Positions 15,144-23,716 of a stretch of DNA of 64,000 nt are shown one piece after another (within the stretch, counting starts at the first letter, position 1; each line of letters opens with the position of its first letter). The translations under genes were made by a program, and so were the position numbers. Under the pieces are notes generated by a model. That model did not search any database, had not been told where the DNA came from, and worked only from the letters and a program-made list of their open reading frames with translations. The stretch covers positions 1-64,000 of the forward strand of contig CAIUMP010000053.1 of the NCBI GenBank assembly GCA_903900335.1. The letters run 5' to 3'. Origin of the DNA: an uncultured Ignavibacteriota bacterium. Its GTDB lineage: Bacteria > Bacteroidota > Ignavibacteria > Palsa-1295.

Positions 15144-16433
15144 TCAAACACTGGCAGATGCAGATACTTTCCTCATTCGGGCCGCAAAAAAGCCATCGCA
15201 ACCGTCCAATTCGGGGTGAGTACGAAGCGTCTCCTCGAGCTGGAATTCGGGATGTTGCCCGGTAAACCACTTCAGTTGCGCTTCGCCCTCCTCCTTCAGC
15301 ACAGAGCACGTCGCATAAAGCAATGTTCCGCCTAGCTTTACGAAGCTTGCGTTCTCTTCAAGGATCGTCCGCTGCTTTTGGACAAGCTCGTCGAGCATCT
15401 GCTCGGTCAGCAGCCACTTGATACCGGGGTTGCGGCGAACGGTGCCGCTGCCGGTGCAGGGAACATCGAGCAGAACGAGGTCGAACCATCCGGACTTGTC
15501 TTCGCCGAGAAATTTGATCTTGTCCGCTTGTTTGACGATTCGAATATTCTGTGCACCGCTCCTGCGAGACCGAAGCTTGAGTTCATCCAGCTTCCAGTCA
15601 TCGACATCGCTGGCAAAGATCTCGCCGTGGTTTTTCATTAGCGCGGAAAGGTGCAGCGTCTTCCCGCCAGCTCCGGCGCAGGCATCGAGGGCTTTGATGG
15701 CGGTCTTGCGGATTCCGGCGAGTGGTGCAACGAGTTGGCTTGCCTCGTCCTGCACCTCGAATGCTCCGCGACGGAAGGAGTCCAACCCGAAAACATTCAC
15801 CCGCTTTTCCAGGATGATCGCGTTCTCCGCGATTTGGGAGAAGGCTGTTTCGCAGCCTTCGCCGCGAAGCTCTTTCGTGAGTGCGTCGCGGTCGGTGATG
15901 AGTGTGTTTGCGCGGAGCGACGTGGGTGCTTCGCCGTTGAGCGTAAGGAGCAGTTGTGTTACTACTTCCTCGCCATACTCTTCCCGAACGCGAGAAACGA
16001 ACCAAGTTGGATAGGAATATCGACTACCAAGCTGTTCATCGAGTGGTAATGAAGCGAGACGCGCTTCCTCTCGTTCACGATCTGCTAAGCGAATGAGCGC
16101 GTCAGTCGCAAGTGGCTCATTGCGGGGAATCTCAGCAAACGTGGCGCGGGTAGTCTCGGCAGACTCATCCAGATATGCTATGGAGTACGCGGCAAGAGTT
16201 CGGGTTGCAGTAATAGTTTGGTCCTCGAAACAGTCGACCACTAGCGATTCCAGTCGCCGCCAATTTTTGATGGTGCCAAAGTATGCGTCTGCAATGAAAC
16301 GGCGATCCTTCGCACCGAGATATTTTCGGTTCAGGAAGAACTTGCGAATGATAGCGTCAGCGGGAATCGCAGGATTCTCCCGAAATTCCGAATAGACTTC
16401 TATTGTATGACCAAACAAGCTCGATGGGTACAT
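15144..16433 (-). CDS. rsmB: RsmB/NOP-family rRNA (cytosine-C5) methyltransferase
   Basis: A 429-residue protein. The N-terminal ~130 residues are helical and NusB-like (KDRRFIADAYFGTIKNWRRL). Then comes the pre-catalytic region (SLRANTLITDRDALTKEL, FEVQDEASQLVAPL) and an SAM-dependent methyltransferase domain with ALDACAGAGGKTLHLS, the catalytic-loop motif LLDVPCTGSGTVRRNPGIKW and the second cysteine motif LLYATCSVLKEEGE. Enzymes of this type make m5C in 16S rRNA. Whether it is a true RsmB (C967) orthologue or a related NOP2/SUN protein cannot be settled by eye. It lies six bases after tsaD in the operon. Confidence 0.87.
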   Translation of the reverse strand: MYPSSLFGHTIEVYSEFRENPAIPADAIIRKFFLNRKYLGAKDRRFIADAYFGTIKNWRRLESLVVDCFEDQTITATRTLAAYSIAYLDESAETTRATFAEIPRNEPLATDALIRLADREREEARLASLPLDEQLGSRYSYPTWFVSRVREEYGEEVVTQLLLTLNGEAPTSLRANTLITDRDALTKELRGEGCETAFSQIAENAIILEKRVNVFGLDSFRRGAFEVQDEASQLVAPLAGIRKTAIKALDACAGAGGKTLHLSALMKNHGEIFASDVDDWKLDELKLRSRRSGAQNIRIVKQADKIKFLGEDKSGWFDLVLLDVPCTGSGTVRRNPGIKWLLTEQMLDELVQKQRTILEENASFVKLGGTLLYATCSVLKEEGEAQLKWFTGQHPEFQLEETLRTHPELDGCDGFFAARMRKVSASASV

Positions 16434-16439
16434 GGTGGG

Positions 16440-17546
16440 CTATGATTGACGAGGCGCCAGCGGGACGCGCGGAAGCGCTTTGAGTTCTAACCCGCTGGTT
16501 TCACCTCTATCCAATTTCAACGCGCCGAGCATGGCGATCATCGCGGCGTTATCGGTGGAGAACAATGGTCGCGGCACAAAGAAGCGCATGGAGCGGCGCT
16601 CGCACTCCGTTCGGAATCGCGCTCGCAATTCCGAATTCGCGCTGACGCCACCGACACAGACGATGTCGCGAATCCCGTGAGATTCGGCAGCGCGCAGCGT
16701 TTTCGAAACGAGGACATCTACCATCGCGCGTTGGAAGGATGCCGCGATGTCGCGAATCAGGTCGTCCGCCACCGCCGTTGTAGCCGTGGGCTTTAGCCCA
16801 CGGTGTCTTTCCTCAACGATTGACCGTGTGCTAAAGCCCACGGCTACACCAGTTTGCTTCTTCAGCCAATATAGTACAGAGGTCTTGATCCCGCTAAAGC
16901 TAAAATCAAAATGATCCTCATTCATCATCGCTCGTGGGAAGCGAATGAAATTCGGATTGCCATCTTTCGCGAGTCGGTCCACTTCTGGTCCTGCTGGATA
17001 TCCAAGGCCAAGCATCTTGCCGACCTTGTCGAAGGCCTCTCCTGCTGCATCGTCGAGCGTTTCACCAAGGAATTCGTACTTGCCGACATCGCGAACGAGT
17101 AGCAGCAACGTGTGTCCACCGGATACGACTAATGTAATGAATGGCAACTCCGGCTTCGCTTCTTCGAGCAGCGAGCTAAAGATGTGCGCCTCAATGTGAT
17201 GCACTCCGATGAGCGGAATGTTCAGACCAAGCGACAATCCCTTCGCGAAGTTCAGCCCAACGAGCAGCGAACCCATGAGGCCCGGCGCATACGTGACAGC
17301 AACAGCAGTTAGCTCCTTGTTCGTGATCCCTGCTTGCGAGTATGCTTCTCGAACAATGGGCAGAATGCTCCGCACATGCGCGCGTGACGCAAGCTCCGGC
17401 ACTACTCCACCGAAGTTCTCGTGGAAGAATTGCGAGGATACGACGACTGATGCAAGTTCGCCATCGCGAAGAATGGCGGCGCTTGTTTCATCGCAGGACG
17501 ATTCGATGCCAAGGATCGTCCCGGTTAGCGGCATGTCGAGCTTCAC
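16440..17546 (-). CDS. tsaD: tRNA N6-threonylcarbamoyladenosine transferase TsaD with in-frame palindrome insertion
   Basis: TsaD joins threonylcarbamoyl to A37 of ANN-decoding tRNAs, with TsaB and TsaE. Seen in order: [48 protein letters not shown], the metal-binding [11 protein letters not shown] near 117, [32 protein letters not shown]-like region, [25 protein letters not shown] and [12 protein letters not shown]. Between KKQTG and [13 protein letters not shown] sit about 24 extra residues (233-256) encoded by a palindromic repeat; total length 368 versus roughly 335-345. The GTG at 17546 overlaps the uvrC stop (GTGA) and has a perfect GGAGGTGAT seven bases upstream; an ATG at 17534 is the alternative. 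This tRNA modification is essential or nearly so in many bacteria, so the gene is expected to be functional. Confidence 0.93.
   Translation of the reverse strand: [368 protein letters not shown]
16779..16848. repeat. Palindromic repeat inserted in frame within tsaD
   Basis: The arms 16779-16804 and 16823-16848 are 26-base inverted copies with one mismatch, separated by 18 bases. Each arm begins or ends with TGTAGC/GCTACA and is itself nearly self-complementary around CTTTAG. The skeleton TGTAGC-N6-CTTTAG-N6 is shared with the intergenic copies at 1000-1060 and 38921-38980, while the variable parts differ but keep base pairing. On the tsaD strand it is read through with no stop codon. Confidence 0.9.
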
Positions 17547-19615
17547 CCGATCACCTCCACATCCGCTTCCATTGGTTCGCTCTCAGCGTTAGCGTCAATG
17601 TCCGCCGCAGCAGCCAGAGCTTTGTCTGCGAAGAAAGTGATGATAACCTTCATCGCCTTCAACCCCACGAGGCTAACCAATTCAGGCTCGCTCGCTGCTC
17701 TAACGCCTTCGACTGAGCCGAAGTGTTCAAGCAACTTGATAGCAGTCTTCTTCCCAACTCCCGGAATTTCAGTAAGTTCTGTTTGGAACGTCCGCTTCTC
17801 GCGAAGTTGCCGATGGAAGGTGATCGCGAAGCGGTGTGCTTCGTCGCGAATATTCTGCAAGAGCCGCAAGCTGCTTGAGGAGCGCGGCAGAATCAGTGGG
17901 TCGAGCGAGTTGACCGTATAGACATCTTCCAGTCGCTTTGCGAGGCCGATCATTGGTGTGTTCGCCAGATCGAGCTCGGATATGACTTCGTATGCGCTCG
18001 ATAGTTGTCCCTTACCACCATCGATAATGATGAGATCGGGTAGTTCACTCTTCTCTGCAAGCGCGCGCGTGTAGCGCCGACGCACGACTTCCTTCATCGC
18101 TGCGAAATCATCGTTGCCTTCGACGGATCGAATCCGATACTTACGGTATTCCGACTTCTTCGGCTTGCCGTCCATAAAGACGACCATCGAGCTAACATAC
18201 TCCGTGCCTTGCAGATGGGAGTTGTCGAAGCACTCAATGCGCCGCGGCGGCTTGCGAAGATGCAGATCGCGTTCAAGCGCTTTGAGGACATGCGGAATGT
18301 GATCGGTCTGCTTCAGCTTTTGAAGCTTGATCTCATTGAGCAGAAAGCGCGCGTTCGTCCGCACCATCTCCATCAGTTTCGCCTTCTCGCCGATCTTCGG
18401 CACAACGATCTTCGGTGCCTTCATCGCACCTGCTTCTTCGTCATGCTCCAACTCGCGTACCCTTCGTGCAAGCCATGCGGAGAGCGTGTCCTCGTCTTCG
18501 AGTTCGAGTGGGAGAAGCACTTCCTCAGGGATGTAGTCGGTGACCGAATAATACTGTTCGAGCAACGCGCCAAGAATCTCCTGATCGGGCTTGCCTTCAA
18601 TGTTTGTGAAGAAGAAATGCTGTTTCCCGACAACTTTGCCATCGCGGACTTTGAAGACAATACCGCACGCATCATCGTCTTCATGAGCAAGCGCGAAGAT
18701 GTCGCGGTCGATGTCCTCTTCCGTTACGACCTTTTGCTTGTTCGCGTAATCTTCGAGGATGCGAAGTTGATCGCGAACTCTGCCCGCTTCTTCGAAACGC
18801 ATCTCTTCCGCGAGCGTTTGTATCTGCGCCTTCAGAGCTTGCTCGACATCGCGCGTTCTGCCAGAGAGCAGCTTCCGTACTTGCTTTATCATGTTCTGAT
18901 AATGCTCCATACTAACCAATCCCTCACACGGGCCTTCGCACTTCTTGATATGGAACTGCAGACAGACCTTTACCTTGCCACGAAGGATAAGCTGCTCGTC
19001 GATGTGATACTCACACGTGCGGATTGGGAAAATATCGCGGAGCGTCTTTAGTAAATATCGAAGATAACCCGCTTCGGTATAAGGGCCATAGTATTTTGAG
19101 CCATCGCGAATCTTCCGACGCGTGGCGAATACGCGCGGATAGGGTTCGTTCGTCACGACGACGAACGGATACGTCTTATCATCCTTGAGATTGACATTAT
19201 ATCGCGGCTTCAGCTTCTTGATGAGTGTGTTCTCAAGTATCAGGGCCTCAACATCACTATCAGTCAGCATCACCTCGACGTCGGCGATCTTCTCCACAAG
19301 CGCGCGCAGCTTCGCATCACCCGCGCCGCGCCGGTAATTCTGGAAATATGACCGAACACGATTGCGCAGGATCTTCGCTTTGCCAACATAGATCACTTTC
19401 CCCGCCGCGTTCTTGAATTGATAGACGCCCGGGTCTTTGGGCAAAGAGTCGAGCTTCTCTTCGAGCGTCAGATCATCGACATTGATCGTGAGGCGTATGT
19501 GCGCGCCGTTCGACGCGATCTCGACGGCGTCCTCCTCTTGTTCGAGTTCGTCATCGTGATAAGGGACGAAATCGAAATCATCGCTGCCGGAATTAATGGG
19601 AAGTATCGGATCCAT
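17543..19615 (-). CDS. uvrC: Excinuclease ABC subunit C
   Basis: A 690-residue nucleotide-excision-repair endonuclease that cuts both sides of a lesion after UvrAB. Domains in order: GIY-YIG nuclease (PGVYQFKNAAGKVIYVGKAK, residues ~61-80), a Cys cluster (CLQFHIKKCEGPCEG), the UVR motif that binds UvrB (LAEEMRFEEAGRVRDQLRIL), the RNase H-like C-terminal nuclease (IECFDNSHLQGTEYVSSMVV, LIIIDGGKGQLSSA, RDEAHRFAITFHR) and a C-terminal helix-hairpin-helix (IPGVGKKTAIKLLEHFG). An acidic ~50-residue extension precedes the GIY-YIG domain, with no internal start that would remove it neatly. Its start overlaps the 3' end of mce by 23 bases and its stop overlaps the tsaD start. Confidence 0.96.
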   Translation of the reverse strand: MDPILPINSGSDDFDFVPYHDDELEQEEDAVEIASNGAHIRLTINVDDLTLEEKLDSLPKDPGVYQFKNAAGKVIYVGKAKILRNRVRSYFQNYRRGAGDAKLRALVEKIADVEVMLTDSDVEALILENTLIKKLKPRYNVNLKDDKTYPFVVVTNEPYPRVFATRRKIRDGSKYYGPYTEAGYLRYLLKTLRDIFPIRTCEYHIDEQLILRGKVKVCLQFHIKKCEGPCEGLVSMEHYQNMIKQVRKLLSGRTRDVEQALKAQIQTLAEEMRFEEAGRVRDQLRILEDYANKQKVVTEEDIDRDIFALAHEDDDACGIVFKVRDGKVVGKQHFFFTNIEGKPDQEILGALLEQYYSVTDYIPEEVLLPLELEDEDTLSAWLARRVRELEHDEEAGAMKAPKIVVPKIGEKAKLMEMVRTNARFLLNEIKLQKLKQTDHIPHVLKALERDLHLRKPPRRIECFDNSHLQGTEYVSSMVVFMDGKPKKSEYRKYRIRSVEGNDDFAAMKEVVRRRYTRALAEKSELPDLIIIDGGKGQLSSAYEVISELDLANTPMIGLAKRLEDVYTVNSLDPLILPRSSSSLRLLQNIRDEAHRFAITFHRQLREKRTFQTELTEIPGVGKKTAIKLLEHFGSVEGVRAASEPELVSLVGLKAMKVIITFFADKALAAAADIDANAESEPMEADVEVIG

Positions 19616-20012
19616 CTGACGGAAGTTGGCAGAGCTCGACTAAGACGCCATTCGTTGACTTCGGATGCAGAAAGGCGATCTGCATCCCATGCGAACCCGC
19701 GCGAGACTTCTCGTCGAGTAATTGAAATCCCTCGCCCTTCAGCCGGGCCAATTCCGCATTGACATCACCGACCTCAAAGGCAAGATGATGGATTCCTTCA
19801 CCGCGCTTCTCCAGGAATTTGGAGATTGGTGAGTCCGGACTGGTCGGCTCAGTGAGTTCGATCATGGCGTCGCCAAGTTGAAACGAGGCGATGCGGACCT
19901 TCTGATCGGCGACGGTTTCGTGGTGGATGTTGTCGTCCCCTAGCAGCTTGCGGAATATAGTCTCTGCGCTGGCGAGGTCTTTAACGGCAATACCGAGATG
20001 AGAAATTTTCAT
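19593..20012 (-). CDS. mce: Methylmalonyl-CoA epimerase
   Basis: A 139-residue vicinal-oxygen-chelate (glyoxalase fold) protein. Two beta-alpha-beta-beta-beta halves are visible: MKISHLGIAVKDLASAETIF at the start and GEGIHHLAFEVGDVNAELARL in the middle. Metal ligands are expected at His5, Gln/Glu near 48, His near 80 and Glu near 130 (VLVELCQ). It interconverts (R)- and (S)-methylmalonyl-CoA in propionate and odd-chain or branched-chain catabolism. A longer reading to 20225 adds an unconserved, low-complexity N-terminus and was rejected. It is the first gene of the seven-gene operon and overlaps uvrC by 23 bases. Confidence 0.9.
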   Translation of the reverse strand: MKISHLGIAVKDLASAETIFRKLLGDDNIHHETVADQKVRIASFQLGDAMIELTEPTSPDSPISKFLEKRGEGIHHLAFEVGDVNAELARLKGEGFQLLDEKSRAGSHGMQIAFLHPKSTNGVLVELCQLPSDGSDTSH

Positions 20013-20273
20013 AAATCGCACAACAGCAAGGAGGAAGGAAAAAGCGCGAGAATGTCCCAAACTGGCTTCAAATGCCTTTGGGCAGTGGGTTTTCCATGGG
20101 GCGGGAGGCAGGGTGTTATCCGGAATTCGTTTCAGGACTTCCAAATTACAGAAGTGTTTGGTTGAACTCCGGTCATTAGCGCGAACTTCCGTGCTTCGAG
20201 AACGGTTTACGGCACTCCAAGACAATGGGAGCAGGGAATTCTTGATTCCTCACTCTCCATTCTATGTTGGCAA

Positions 20274-20347
20274 GCACCCGTAGCTCAATTGGATAGAGCA
20301 TCTGACTACGAATCAGAAGGTTTGGGGTTCGAATCCCTGCGGGTGCA
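20274..20347 (+). tRNA. tRNA-Arg (ACG)
   Basis: A 74-base cloverleaf. The acceptor GCACCCG pairs with CGGGTGC with discriminator A; D arm TAGCTCAATTGGATAGAGC; anticodon stem TCTGA/TCAGA with loop CTACGAA, anticodon ACG at 20308-20310; T arm GGTTCGAATCC. ACG (read as ICG after deamination) decodes CGU/CGC/CGA arginine codons. Confidence 0.96.
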
Positions 20348-20452
20348 CTTTGTCCCTGTAAGTCGTTGTAAATCAACGCTCTAATTTTCAGACCGTGATT
20401 CTGAGTAACAAACGGATAACAATTGTTGCTCGACTTTTCCCCACTTTTTGAC

Positions 20453-20526
20453 GCACCGGTAGCTCAACTGGATAGAGCATCAGCCTTCGAAGCTGAGGGT
20501 TCGGGGTTCGACTCCCTGCCGGTGCA
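20453..20526 (+). tRNA. tRNA-Arg (TCG)
   Basis: A 74-base cloverleaf. The acceptor GCACCGG pairs with CCGGTGC with discriminator A; anticodon stem TCAGC/GCTGA with loop CTTCGAA, anticodon TCG at 20487-20489, which decodes CGA/CGG. It lies 105 bases after tRNA-Arg(ACG) and shares most of its D and T arms, which suggests an old tandem duplication of the gene. Confidence 0.95.
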
Positions 20527-20914
20527 CTAGGTCCCAAACCAGCCGGTACTGACGCTGTTGTTTCCCGCTATTTTTGCTCTCCAAACTGCGTCGCTTGAAT
20601 CACAGAATTGACTCTCACAATTTCAACTGCGATCGCATTCTACGACGGACATAACTACGGTGAGGATTCTAACCCAGTACCATCAGCGATTTGGCGACCT
20701 GTATTTCGAGATTAACCAAAGTGCTTCGCTGGGCTTGCCCTAAATTACTGGACAGTGTATTGGGTTGGCTTTTGGAGCTACATCGAATACACTATGGGGA
20801 TACTAAATACGACGAGGCGTTCTAGACCGAACGCTTCGATCTCAAAACTCAGCTATCCGGGTTGCACCAGTGATACTTGTTTGCCTGAAGTGAGCCGCTC
20901 GTGCGAGCAGTCTG
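20527..20914. other. 388-bp gap with nothing recognised
   Basis: Between tRNA-Arg(TCG) and the end of the sialate-esterase gene I see no coding signature, strong hairpin or repeat. Short ORFs here have no ribosome-binding site or conserved motif. Confidence 0.6.
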
Positions 20915-23440
20915 CTACTCCGTGGGTTCTTGTATCAACTCAAGTACTCTTGTGGATTCAGGAGTTACGACCTGCAGGAACAAGGTCCGGTTCACGGAGC
21001 TAAGTTGCGGAAGATTCAGTACACACTCCACGGTGTTATCCCCGACTGCTCGAAGTTCGCTCAGGGAAGGCGTGAGTACGGTCTGACCGCGCTCATCGAA
21101 CAAGCGAAGCCGCACGGATGTCGGCGAGCTATCCAGACGGAAGTGAATCGTCGTCCGCATTGAGAAGGGATTCGGGAAAGCCAGTATGTCCGTTACCGCC
21201 GGCGATGCCGTGCTTTCCTTCATGGTTTGAGTGAACGGTTGGATCGGAAACTTGTGAAATGTTAGCGCGCCAATACCTCGGCTGTTCACTATCGTTGGTC
21301 CTTCGTACGCGGTAGAGGTGCCATTGAAATATTGCTCTGGCAAATACGTGAGCGTCTGAGCTTTAGAGAGTTCGCTAAGCTTCAGATAGACCGTGTCATG
21401 CGAAATCGAGACGGAGGTGATCGCCGCGTCTGCCCCGTCATGATAAAAATACTCATTCATCGATGCCTTCCCAGCGCCTTTGATCGTATCGCCGATGATA
21501 TGTAGCCCAAGTTGTCTTCCTTTGAAGACCAGAGCGATCTCATTCCGGAGCGCCGATGTATAGGCAGCCGTGCAGATCGCTGGAGGCTCAATATTGACAG
21601 TGTCCGTTCCATGATAGAAGTCCTGCTCGACCATCGGCAGGATGGCAGCGCCGATCGCGTTATATCCTTCGGCGCTGAAGTGGCAACCGTCATGGCCAGG
21701 GGCACTAGCAGTCGACATTAACCGGATGTTAGGAAGGCTGTCAGCAAGCGTTCGTTGCAGATCGCGGAGCGCGCTCGTTGGGCCAGCGCCACAGCGGCTT
21801 GGTCGCACCTGGAAGAGATAGATTCGCTGCGCATTCGGATAGTCCTTCTGCCAGCTTTTATACAGCGCCTTGAAATTCGCGTAGTAGTTCGTGCGTGTAT
21901 TTGATTCGCCCTGATACCAGAAGATCGCCTTGAACTTGTCCGCAAGGCCACACGTGAGCGATCGGTAGAGCGTCCGTCCGTAGATGGTCTCCAGCGCTGT
22001 GGAATCGGTGTCGTTTCGAAGATTGGATTCGATCGTAGAGCCACCTGCGCCACCGTTGATCACACATATGGGAAGATGATACTTCTGCATGAGTTGCTGC
22101 TGAAGATAATATCCCCAGACTCCCGTGAGGTACTTTCCGCTGAGGTATTGTCCGAAGCCGTGCGCATTTGCAAGACCCCATTCCGTATCGGCCGCGTCGT
22201 AGGTATCGAAATTCGAGTTGGCCGTTTGCACGCCGAAGGTCCGGAGGAATGGTGATTCATCTTGGATCGCCGTGTCTGCAGGATGGCTATTGGATTGCCC
22301 GCAGATGAGAAACGCATCACCGCAAACAAGATCGCTCACTTCTCGAATCGTCCATGTTGAATCCCCTTGCTTCAGCAATAAGCGAAGTGAGAACTGAGAC
22401 AGCTCCGCATGAATGGAAGGTGTAAACCGAAATGGCGCATAGATCTTGGTGTACTCCAGCGCACTGCGGAGCGTCTGGATCACTGTGTCATTCCGTTCGA
22501 TCTCAACAATAGCGCTATCGAATCGCGCCTCTGGAGTTCCGCCTGTAACACAGCCTTGTATGAGGAGCTGAGCGGAGTCATGTTCGTTGCGGGCGAAGAA
22601 TTGCATCGGCCTTGGGAACGCCCGGATGATCACCTGCGGACGGAAGGGTGCATCGTAAATGGGTAAACTGGTGAGCGTGTCAAGTGCGTAGACCCCATTG
22701 AGTGGAGCATCGATCGAATCCAGGCCGGTGCGTCGTGAGTGGTTCACGAGGCGCTCGCCGTCATGGCCTACGCAGGTGGACATGTCGTAATGAATGACCA
22801 ATCCCGAATCTTGCGAGGTGCCATACGTGTACATGCGCGCCCGAATGGAGTCTTCCGAACGAGCCACATTCCAGACGCGAAGCTCTGCGATCTCACCAAC
22901 GAAGTGACGACCAATGATGAAGATGTTCGCGGCTGCGGCTGGTGCACCGGTATAGTGGCCGATGAATTCCCCGTTCTGATACAATCGCCAATTTGTGCCC
23001 TTGCGTGTTAGTGCGAGATGCGTCCAGCGATGCGGGATGAGGCGGGCTGAATTTCCTGTCGCTGAGTTCTGAGCCCAGACGGTCGCAGGCTGCAATATGC
23101 ACAACGATACGCGGTCACCGGGATGATTGGAAGAGCCATCATGCATGTAGAAGCCATAGGACAGCTTCGACGCCGACTCAGCGAATGCGAAGATATTAGC
23201 AAGCTGGTTCCTACGGTCGGATCTCACCCAGCACTCGACCGTCCAGCTGGTATCGCCGTGGGCAAGCATTTTTCCACTGGCAAATCCTGAATCGAACCGG
23301 ATTCCGTGGAATCGGGCTCTGGATATTCCGCTTGAGCTGGTCTGCCCGGAAGCGTCCAGTACCAGTGAGGAGACTGACAGGAGAACAACAATGCAACAGT
23401 GCAGGGGCCGCAAATGGCCTCTGCGATGGAGTCGCGTCAT
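20915..23440 (-). CDS. Secreted LamG + sialate O-acetylesterase-type hydrolase with T9SS tail
   Basis: An 841-residue exported enzyme. After a signal sequence (LHCCIVVLLSVSSLVLDAS) comes a LamG/concanavalin-like domain at ~35-230 (SWTVECWVRSD, HRWTHLALTRKGTNWRLYQNG, GEIAELRVWNVARSEDSI). The hydrolase (~300-640) is of the SGNH sialate O-acetylesterase type: FLICGQSN with the nucleophile Ser, INGGAGGSTIESN, KAIFWYQGESN and the Asp/His block GHDGCHFSAEGYNAIG. A C-terminal T9SS sorting domain follows (LAFPNPFSMRTTIHFRL ... VRLRLFDERGQTV). Such enzymes remove acetyl groups from sugars; the LamG domain may bind the glycan. It is probably surface bound or released for polysaccharide use. The 275-bp upstream gap holds a hairpin. 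Confidence 0.82.
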   Translation of the reverse strand: MTRLHRRGHLRPLHCCIVVLLSVSSLVLDASGQTSSSGISRARFHGIRFDSGFASGKMLAHGDTSWTVECWVRSDRRNQLANIFAFAESASKLSYGFYMHDGSSNHPGDRVSLCILQPATVWAQNSATGNSARLIPHRWTHLALTRKGTNWRLYQNGEFIGHYTGAPAAAANIFIIGRHFVGEIAELRVWNVARSEDSIRARMYTYGTSQDSGLVIHYDMSTCVGHDGERLVNHSRRTGLDSIDAPLNGVYALDTLTSLPIYDAPFRPQVIIRAFPRPMQFFARNEHDSAQLLIQGCVTGGTPEARFDSAIVEIERNDTVIQTLRSALEYTKIYAPFRFTPSIHAELSQFSLRLLLKQGDSTWTIREVSDLVCGDAFLICGQSNSHPADTAIQDESPFLRTFGVQTANSNFDTYDAADTEWGLANAHGFGQYLSGKYLTGVWGYYLQQQLMQKYHLPICVINGGAGGSTIESNLRNDTDSTALETIYGRTLYRSLTCGLADKFKAIFWYQGESNTRTNYYANFKALYKSWQKDYPNAQRIYLFQVRPSRCGAGPTSALRDLQRTLADSLPNIRLMSTASAPGHDGCHFSAEGYNAIGAAILPMVEQDFYHGTDTVNIEPPAICTAAYTSALRNEIALVFKGRQLGLHIIGDTIKGAGKASMNEYFYHDGADAAITSVSISHDTVYLKLSELSKAQTLTYLPEQYFNGTSTAYEGPTIVNSRGIGALTFHKFPIQPFTQTMKESTASPAVTDILAFPNPFSMRTTIHFRLDSSPTSVRLRLFDERGQTVLTPSLSELRAVGDNTVECVLNLPQLSSVNRTLFLQVVTPESTRVLELIQEPTE

Positions 23441-23587
23441 GTACGTGCGAAGAAAAGGTTTTCGGGGTCGAGACTTTTAGTAGCGTAGAATTATGCCACG
23501 CCTCGAAACTGCGACTTAGGCGCCCTCCACGCTAATTCGGGGTTAGTGTGAATAGCAAGATCGAGTAAAAATCTTACCGCAGGCATA

Positions 23588-23628
23588 AGATAATCGCTGG
23601 CCGCCTCGTTCCGATGAGGAGATTATCT
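23588..23628 (-). terminator. Hairpin downstream of a T9SS gene
   Basis: AGATAATC and GATTATCT form an outer stem, with CCTC/GAGG as an inner stem. It lies 89 bases after the stop of the minus-strand gene at 23717 and before the next gene start, so a terminator role is likely though the T-run is short. Confidence 0.45.
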
Positions 23629-23716
23629 TTGTGTTGTCAGGAGAGAGTGTAACGTGTAACGAGTTCGAAATCGAGTTCTGACACCTCCGCGCTCGCTATT
23701 TGTTACGCGGCCACTA

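Noticed and set aside
14476-15309. 277-aa version of PgsA
   Set aside because: The extra 71 N-terminal residues are unconserved and overlap rsmB by about 165 bases; the ATG at 15096 begins at the family N-terminus.
20176-20376. 66-aa minus-strand ORF over tRNA-Arg(ACG)
   Set aside because: The product (with GIRTPNLLIRSQ) is the familiar false protein read from the antisense strand of a tRNA gene.
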